Origin: Eutreptiella sp. 'Long Island Sound 2002'
Lineage: Eukaryota; Euglenozoa; Euglenophyceae; Eutreptiales; Eutreptiaceae
Assembly: GCA_964036045.1 (NCBI GenBank)
Contig: OZ038385.1
Span: 18,075,786-18,139,785, forward strand
DNA: 64,000 bases
Direction: 5' to 3'
Position 1 is the first letter of the stretch; the number at the start of each line of letters is the position of its first letter. The notes below the pieces were generated by a model. That model was not told where the DNA came from and made no database searches. It saw nothing but the letters and a program-made list of their open reading frames with translations. Shown one piece after another: positions 50,163 through 64,000 of the stretch. Position numbers and translations under genes: made by a program.

Positions 50163-51758
50163 GGGTGTGTTCTGAGGGTACATGACATCCCCTTCCCAAT
50201 GTGGCAAGGTCAACGTCGTGTGCTAACCCCATCTTCTTGTCCCCGCTTACATGGGGGGTAGAAAGACCATCTGCTCCGTGTGCATGTGTGCATTGCGCCC
50301 CCACTAAATCTGCCGTTGGACAAAAACCACAGCAAATGGCTCCCCATTAGAAGCCCTGACCTTATGAAGACCGAAAATTGGGACTGAGATGGTGGGGAGT
50401 GTAACATCAGGTACACTAGTAAAACGGCCAAATAAAACCGCATGTTGAGGGACACCCAAAATGATTTTCACCACTGCCCCCCCGTATAGCCCTTGGAAAC
50501 CCTTCCTCACTAGCTTTGCTCGTTTGAGAGACATGCACACCAGCACGCCTGCCAGCACCCCCGCAACCCCCCTCCCCTCATAATCCTCCTCCAAACCCTT
50601 CCTTGCTCGCTTTGCTCGCTCGGGAGACAAATCCTTCCCGCATTATTCATGGACCCCCTTGTACGAACTGTCACTCCTAAAAATTGCCCATTTCAAGGGT
50701 TTTGGGGAACTTGCATGGGCTAATGTGGGTCAAATATCGCTGAAAATCCCATCTGCCAGTCCCCATCTAGCACTTCCTACCTCACCGCATGGACTGAAAA
50801 ACGAAGCAAGGTGCAGGGTATGGCAATGGGGAGTTAGCATCCATGCATCCAAAAACCATCTTCCAACCACCCTTCACAAGCAATGTCGGGGAAAAGGGGG
50901 GTTTCCCAAACCCCCGCATGGTATCCAATATTTTAGAACCCCCCGCTGCTGTTGCTGTCGCAAGGGAGGGTACAAAAATCTGCAGCTCCTTGTCACAGGG
51001 CCCCGGTGAAGCCTCACAGTGTGTGTGGCTGGCTGTCAAGGTTTGGTTGTAAGGAAGTGGGCAGATCAGCACCCTCAGAGGCGCAACAAAGCACTGGCCA
51101 CAACACTCTGATGCGGAATGTGCAAGCAAAAATGGAGTGGGCACAGGCGAATCGGGTGATGTCCAGTGCATGTGCCCCAAAACAGCTACAAAAAAAAATG
51201 GCCACGTGTTTTCATGTGCCCTTCTCTCACTTCGCTCCTCTGTCGATGTCTCTCACCTTTGCAGACTTGGCAACACAAATGCAAGACCATGAAAGAGCTC
51301 ATTAGAGTATCCAAAATCGCGAAGTCCTGACCAGGACTCATGGAAGTAAAACACGCGCCCTGCAAACTTCAAGAAAGGCGCTGTTGGAGGTCTGCACGGA
51401 ACGACCCAGGCTGTACGCATCAGTGGATGGTATGAGCTCTCCAACGTGTGTTCTTGTACATGCGCAAGGACATGTAGCGTGAATCCTGCAAACCACATTG
51501 CCAATTCACCATCGGGGCCCACAGCCCGAATGTGCAGGCACTCGGCTGTGTGGTGTTCACTTGTTCCATCCATGTTCACCCGTGGTACAGCGTGTGCTTT
51601 TGTTCCGTGGGGAAGCCGAATCGTAGTAGAACGTAGTAGAATGATGCTCCCTCCCGGCCCCACCACCTCCTGGGCATCCCTTGTTGCAAAGCTGTGTGCT
51701 TGCTTGGGCAATTCCGTCGCACCCTGACCCAGGGCAGATCCTGGCTGCACTGAACTTA
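50163..51758. other. stretch without a recognisable gene
   Basis: Minus-strand frames at 50630-50304 and 51861-51253 have partly coding-like composition but no motifs. The first contains two similar units around RAKRARKG and RAKLVRKG. Confidence 0.35.
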
Positions 51759-52368
51759 CCCCCCCCCCCTTTGTAATAGCTACGCCAAAGTACGGAATTA
51801 ATACGGTCCCTACGCCTACTGTAGCTATTACAAGGGCGTGGCTTGCGCACGTTACATACAACTACCGACATACACGTGAGAGAATGCATGGTATGAGTGC
51901 ACCTCCGGCTCCAGGGATGGGGACGGTGATTGGATGGAGAACTCGATTTTTGAAAGGGGGGCACAGGGGTGTGTGACCACCTGCCCACCCTTCATGTACT
52001 CCAACACTGCAAACAGGTCCCCCTTCTCTGATGGCCCCTTCATTGTGGCATCCACACGCTCACCGGTGGAACGTGTGAAAATCACTGGACGCCCAGGTTG
52101 AAAAAGAGAAGATTGCATGGTGAGCTGGTGCAAGAAAGGGGGATATAGTACACAAATATCCCCCAAATCAGAGCTATGTGGGTTGAAGTGGGCAAACACA
52201 CACAACAAATGTGTCCATGACCCTATGTAGCTAGCAAATTTGTCACCAAACCCATGTGTTATGTGGCTGCACTACATTTGTACCGAATTAAAATTAGGTA
52301 CCAAATTAATACGGTCCCTACGCCTACTGTAGCTATTACAAGGGCGTAGCTATTACAAAGGGGGGGGG
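51759..52368 (-). mobile_element. C/G-ended element flanked by TA, built from two small repeats (E4)
   Basis: The ends are perfect inverted repeats: a run of C, then tttgtaatagctacgcc, and its complement before a run of 9 G. TA lies on both sides. Each terminal 80-90 bp also contains ggtccctacgcctactgtag and gctattacaaggg, so each end looks like a version of the small E5-type element. Between them lies an 88-residue minus-strand frame. Confidence 0.8.
51852..52118 (-). CDS. 88-residue protein of element E4 (GPSE/VTH-type)
   Basis: The ATG at 52118 sits in a good context (CTCACCATGC). The core (FQPGRPVIFTRSTGERVDAT, KGPSEKGDLFAVLEY, GGQVVTHPCAPLSKIEF) aligns with the 93-residue frame of E2 at the positions V.F.RS.G, KGPSE, VTH.CAP. 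The tails differ. Conservation of the core between elements whose terminal repeats differ suggests the protein is under selection or shared by exchange. Function unknown. Confidence 0.6.
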   Translation of the reverse strand: MQSSLFQPGRPVIFTRSTGERVDATMKGPSEKGDLFAVLEYMKGGQVVTHPCAPLSKIEFSIQSPSPSLEPEVHSYHAFSHVYVGSCM

Positions 52369-53933
52369 TACTCAACTTTGTAAGCATTGCAGCACATTAC
52401 AGTACCGATACTTGATTGGGGGCTTGGCCCAAGGTGGTTCGTTGGAGCTCATGCTCTTTGTGTCATCCAGCTGTACATGTCGGCGCCCTCCAATCTGGCT
52501 TAATCACTGAAATCGGTGGCGCTCATGGGACGTCGAATGGGCAGTGGCCCACGCCGGCCGGCGTTGGTGCATGTGATGCGTGTGGCAATATATAACAGGG
52601 GAGCGCCTGCACCGCACGGTGCGGGTAGCAGCAACCGTCGGTACTGCATTGCGCTGCGCCTGAACGGGGGAGTCTGCACATGCGTGCCTACGTGCATCTC
52701 CTCCCCTCTCTCCTGTGCAAGCTGCCAAAAAGTCCCAAATTAACATTGTCCTTACACACGACAGGGGCGCCGGGCACGCATAGCCCCCAGGCCCAGGCAC
52801 GCATTGTACCGGGTGTGCGCTGCAGAGATAGCCCCTCTGGTCGGGTCTTGCACTGTACATATGATGTGTGACGTTGACAGGGGTAGCCCCTCTTGTCCAA
52901 GCTACAGCGGGCGGAGGGACCGCAGTAATTTGGGACCTAATCTAATTCGGTACCAACTTTGCTGCAACGACATAAGCCAAGAGTTTGGGGTCAAAATGTC
53001 ACATTTGTGGGCTGAGGGACATTTGAATTGTTCTTGTTGTGCCCAATGGTGCACACAAATGTTCATTTGAGAGGCCCTGGGCGTTATCATGACCCTTTGC
53101 TTGCACCAGTGCAATACTTCCCATTTCCATATGCTGCATGCAAGCTACGGCCGTATCTACACTACAGTACACTGATTCACTTGGACGGGCACTCACACAG
53201 CAGCAGTGTCCACAACTCATGAAGGCGCATCCACTGAAACAAACCCGTCGTTCTTGACTTATGTTTCGGGGCACCTGCATACGTTTCGAGGCATTCACTT
53301 CCATTCACATGCCATGTACCCCAGGCATTCCTGAGGTGCAGGTCAGCGATGTGCAGATAACACCCAGGACCCCCCCCCCCTCCCGAGTGGAGCTGTGGTG
53401 TGACAGTACGAGGGCAGGCGCATAGCAGCACACAAGACGGATGCTCATCAGTGGCCAACAAAAGACCACAGGTACCTTTCTGCCAACAAGAGAGCGGCCT
53501 CCTGGTAAGAGGCCACAAATGCGTGCGCACAATTCGACAGTGGTATACACAGGTGCTCGGGCCATGCTGAGCTCCCTACGTTAGGATGCATTGAGGTCTG
53601 TCCCTCCCGCCCCCCCGCCCCTGGGTGCAATTGTGGCCCCAGGTGTGCACTCCACTAGAAGCCAAAGCCGAAGACCGCTGAGGGCTGCCCTCAAAAAGCT
53701 GTCGGTTACCTTCCAACCGCCCTCGATTAGCCATTACCTGCCAATCGCAAGCCGCCGACCGTCGACTGCTGTCAACGGACCACCACCAATCATTACCTTC
53801 GGTCCACTGTCAACCGCCTAAACCACCGTCATCAACCCACCAACCGCCATCGCTCAGGGCTGCAGGGGACACGTAAAATAAGACAACTCCGGGCTCTTCA
53901 TGCCGGACCGTAGTAACCGGGCGGGACACCCTG
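52369..53933. other. stretch 3' of the membrane-protein gene, no gene recognised
   Basis: The stretch contains an inverted, diverged fragment of the E4/E5 family (about 52885-52965, with caagctacagcgg and gagggaccgcagtaat) and a 10-base C run near 53372. Frames are short and without motifs. Confidence 0.45.
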
Positions 53934-61137
<7,204 letters not shown>

Positions 61138-61746
61138 TAGGCACGGGCAGCAAATAAGATGAAACTGAGCAGAGTAGCAGAATTGGCGGCTTGTGCAGAT
61201 GCCACTTGTTTTGGTGACCAGACCGGAGGGTGTTTGCAGGGGACCCAGCAGACCCACCCAGTCGGTTAAGATCCTTCTGTCTGAAGCAGGACATCTAGTC
61301 TAAGTCTGAGCGCCGTTTCGCAGCTTGGAACGGGGAGCCGAAGCCCTATGATTGTCTGCCTTGGGTAAAGTCCCTTGGGGCATGGACTAGGGGGGGGGGG
61401 GTTGCAATATGGAAGGGTTGTAACTGTCAACTCGCATTTGCTGGCAAAAAGGTTGGCAATTCAGCGATGCCTGTGGAGCAATGTTTTTTTCTTGCTTTCA
61501 GTGAACATAGTCCGACAGCTGCGAAAGTCAGTTCTCAGCAGGGGTATGACACATGATGGCGCAAGTAAAACAGCTCTCTGTCACTGCACGAAGTCGAAGG
61601 GCTGCAGCCCCCTTGTCCGTGTAGGCTCTGCTCTGAGCCCACAGTGGACACCAAGGCGGCCGACTCATCAGAGCAAAGAGAAACAGTAGACGCTCAGGAT
61701 GTTCAGCTGTGTATGGAAACAGCCGACAACAGGCTGTCAGGCATCT
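61138..61746. other. upstream region of the membrane-protein gene
   Basis: Contains an 11-base G run at 61389. No TATA element or gene is recognised. Confidence 0.4.
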
Positions 61747-62395
61747 CTACCAAACCCAAAGACAGCCAGATATTGTCTCCTTCATCTGCAGGAGGGGTTC
61801 ACATTCACTAAAGACACAATCATCGAAATTCAGCACTAAAGGTCGAGAAGGAGAGGGATCCTGTGCGGGGGAGCAGGGGCATTTCCCACGGCATGTCCTT
61901 TTAACTCGGTGCCCCAGTGATTTACCCTTGGACGTGCGTCTCAAAGGATAGAGCGAGTCTTTAAAACGGCCCTCATTGGCCAATGTATTTGCCTATTCGT
62001 TTCCCTCCACATTCACCTGCGAGGGAATCTTTTTCCAAACAATGTCCTGAAATGTGGAATCCAAGAATTCAAGAAGCTCCAGCGACAAAGACACGTTGAA
62101 CACAGGCCCAGATGAACCCACCCACCCCCTAGCCTGCCACCTCCGAGCCACCCCTTGGCCCCCATGAGGACATAACTCAGAATCTGCACAAATTGCGACT
62201 TTGGGCTCATCTGCATGCAACCTCAGGGCCTCCAGGGCTGCCAGCAACTCCGCTGTGTTGATGATTTGTTTCATGTGTAGGGAAACCAGCTCTGCAACCA
62301 CAATATCGTTTTTAGAAAAAATGCCATGGCCACCCACAAACCCCACATTATGGAAACGTTCTTACGAGCCGTCAGTAAAAATGAACAAACAGCCT
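61747..62395 (-). pseudogene. retroelement RNase H pseudogene with two in-frame stops
   Basis: One frame reads CLFIFTDGS, then TAA, then GFVGGHGIFSKNDIVVAEL, NTAELLAALEAL, AICADSELC, WKKIPSQVNVEGNE, then TAG, then ANTLANEG. The Asp, Glu and Asp positions of RNase H and the closing GNE.A..LA motif are present. It is probably the C-terminal part of a LINE ORF2 related to, but distinct from, the one at 18.2 kb. A basic Cys-containing tail follows to 61747. Confidence 0.65.
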
Positions 62396-62640
62396 TCCTC
62401 TTGTCCTGTTGTCCAAATGTGCAATGAGTTTGTGCAGGGACCTCATTTTTCTCGTGAGCCTGCGCTTAGCTTTAAGTTGTGCTGTGGAAGGAGGAGGCGT
62501 GGGTGGGACACGGTTCAGTGTGGGGTGAGTCCCCGAATCTCCCCCTTGCAGGGAGATGAGCAGATCAATGAGATGTGATGGGTGCAGCGCCACAGACTTG
62601 GTTTGCTGCCGCTTGTGAAATATCTGGACCCAAAAACGTA

Positions 62641-62737
62641 CCCCCCCCCCCTTGCGCAAGCACGCTGAAAGTCAGCAAAACGACGGTAACACGGGTTCAT
62701 GTGCTTAGACAAGGCAGTGCTTGCGCGCAACACGCGG
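62641..62737. mobile_element. 97-bp miniature inverted-repeat element, complete copy
   Basis: TA, a run of 11 C, ttgcgcaagcac, an interior with cggtaacacgggttcatgtg, and the inverted end cagtgcttgcgc. TA follows at 62738. The right G run has been lost. Confidence 0.65.
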
Positions 62738-62852
62738 TACCAAAAGAACGTATGTCATCGGAAACCTGCCCATACCTCACCCTAAGCACAATTGTCGCAA
62801 CAGGGCACTACAACACAATGTGCAGGCAAATTTCAGCAAGTTCTGGAGGTCC

Positions 62853-63152
62853 TCACTGCCCATCAGGGCCATCAGGAGCTGTGGAATAGAAGCCCTTTCC
62901 CACCTTGCGCCTCATCTTGAACAATTGCACATGCTTGCCCTTTGGGGCAGCCTTTGGGGCAGGCTTGGCTTCAGGTTTTGGAATGGTTTTAGGCTTCCTA
63001 TTCCTTGGGTTGCAATTGCAAGCAGAATGTTGGTATGAGCAGGAGGAACTACCACAAGCATGATCAAGCCCACCTTTCCCTCTACAAGCGAAGCACAATC
63101 GCATAATGTTACATTTCTGACCATAAAAACCGTGGTCAGAAAATTCCATCAA
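62853..63152 (-). CDS. small Cys-rich, Lys-Pro-rich open frame
   Basis: A 99-residue frame with CNIMRLCFACRGKGGLDHAC, CSYQHSACNC, then Pro/Lys/Ala repeats (PKPEAKPAPKAAPK). The Cys cluster could bind zinc. Composition resembles the Lys-Pro stretch of the transposase remnant at 55.7 kb, so it may be another piece of such an element. Confidence 0.25.
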   Translation of the reverse strand: MMEFSDHGFYGQKCNIMRLCFACRGKGGLDHACGSSSCSYQHSACNCNPRNRKPKTIPKPEAKPAPKAAPKGKHVQLFKMRRKVGKGFYSTAPDGPDGQ

Positions 63153-63214
63153 AACAACGGTAACACGGGCTCATGTGCTTAGACAAGGCAGTGCTTGCGC
63201 AAGGGGGGGGGGGG
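63150..63214. mobile_element. miniature element, right part
   Basis: Shares aaaacaacggtaacacgggc and tcatgtgcttagacaaggca with 62677-62730. It ends in cttgcgcaag, 12 G and TA; no left end is seen. Confidence 0.6.
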
Positions 63215-63394
63215 TAAGAAATATGCTGAAATATGCTTTAGAGAAACAGGAGCCTTGGATGCAGTTTCATGGCAAATCGTTCAAGAAACACTGCCTAACA
63301 AAGAGGACAAAGCAATGAGTTGGGGTAAAACAGAAAAACGGTGACAAGCACCATGTGGTAGTGCCCACAAGAAGAAACCGAAAGGAGCGGCCAG

Positions 63395-63455
63395 GAAAAC
63401 AACGGTCGAACGGGCTCCTGTGCTTGGAAAAAGCAGTACTTGCGCACAGGGGGGG
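63395..63455. mobile_element. miniature element, diverged right part
   Basis: aaaacaacggtcgaacgggc, tgtgcttgg and gtacttgcgcac are followed by a broken G run: a third, older copy. Confidence 0.5.
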
Positions 63456-63689
63456 CGGGGGCAAATAGCGAGATCACATTCAAATAAAGAGGCTTGCATG
63501 TCTGCCTTGGAAGCATGGGTGATGACACAACACTCACAAAGAGGCCTAAAATTGCAGATTCAAACACATGCAAGCGATCAACAAACGACAAGAGAAACGC
63601 CACGGGCACCATTCCCACAAAAAGCCGCCTCCGTTGCAACTCCATGTGCATCATCACCACCAATACCAACAGCCAAGGGGGAATGTTTG

Positions 63690-64000
63690 CCCGGTGCGCG
63701 CCCGGCGCGCTACTTTTGTATTAACTATCCCGACTTCAGCCCCAGATTTACCCTCCCATGGAGAAGCCCCCCAAGTAGACCACATTGCACTGCACACCTT
63801 CCCTACAAAGCACGTGGCAAAATAAAGCAATATCTGTGACTTCAACCACTCCAACTGTCATTTGTAGTGTAATTAACAAACAACATTGGTCCCACAAGTG
63901 TGGGTGTCAATACATTCATTACAATAGTGCTCCTTACACTCATCACAAACTGCGACGGTGGAGCGCCTTTGGCAACACAAAACACACACTTCCGCCTCAT
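63690..64000 (-). pseudogene. second transposase copy, C-terminal end (runs off the window)
   Basis: Homologous to 58565-58870. The minus strand reads VCVLCCQRRSTVAVCDECKE then HYCNECIDTHTCG and a stop near 63868, with a clearer Cys pattern (CxxC, CxxC, CxxC, HTC) than the copy at 58.8 kb. The 3' flank (gcgcgctactttgtat-like, then agtagacca) is also shared. The catalytic part would lie beyond 64000, so intactness cannot be judged. Confidence 0.5.

Noticed and set aside
61747-62395. Stop-codon reassignment (TAA/TAG as Gln)
   Set aside because: Enolase ends at TAA and the zinc-domain gene at TAG exactly where their sequences should end, so the stops in the RNase H are decay.

Overview
The window is nuclear DNA of a eukaryote, most likely a flagellated alga or protist. 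Four genes show GT-AG introns, GC-rich exons and long, less GC-rich introns. The enolase carries the N-terminal docking-domain extension found in plant/algal ENO3-type enolases. The repeats are a tyrosine-recombinase retroelement, non-LTR elements and DNA transposons. A green-algal source is a guess from the element types; the sequence does not fix the taxon. TAA, TAG and TGA all end recognisable genes, so the code looks standard.

Layout. At 0.3-2.6 kb on the minus strand is a two-exon CAMK-type protein kinase. At 3.8-5.4 kb is an inverted-repeat element holding a Ser/Thr-Pro-rich open frame. From 5.4 to 13.3 kb I see little beyond a possible broken ORF, a foldback and a 20-bp minisatellite. 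At 13.3-14.7 kb (minus) is an intronless gene for a membrane-anchored, Pro/Gln-rich protein with a C-terminal eight-cysteine zinc domain. At 17.0-20.3 kb (minus) is a 5'-truncated LINE with RT, RNase H and a helical tail, followed by a satellite of about 14 units of 104 bp (20.5-22.0 kb).

The enolase gene occupies 24.4-41.5 kb (minus) in four exons. Its third intron is about 14 kb and contains a LINE remnant (ORF1 and AP-type endonuclease) into which a 5-kb Gag / tyrosine recombinase / RT-RNase H element has inserted, plus repeat-rich coding-like debris (34.2-38.3 kb). A small divergent plus-strand gene at 42.3-42.9 kb encodes a PHD-like finger protein. From 43 to 53 kb there are decayed fragments and several very small terminal-inverted-repeat elements. 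At 53.9-61.1 kb (minus) is a two-exon polytopic membrane protein; its 6.4-kb intron holds a 440-bp CA microsatellite, transposase remnants and a second copy of the element that also sits in enolase intron 2. The last 3 kb hold an RNase H pseudogene, three copies of a short element and the end of another transposase copy.

The most unusual theme is a set of TA-flanked elements whose inverted repeats begin in runs of C (or end in runs of G) of about 9-14 bases. Roughly forty such G/C runs are scattered over the window. Two runs coincide with frame breaks in retroelement genes. Three of the elements carry related open frames for a short protein of unknown function.
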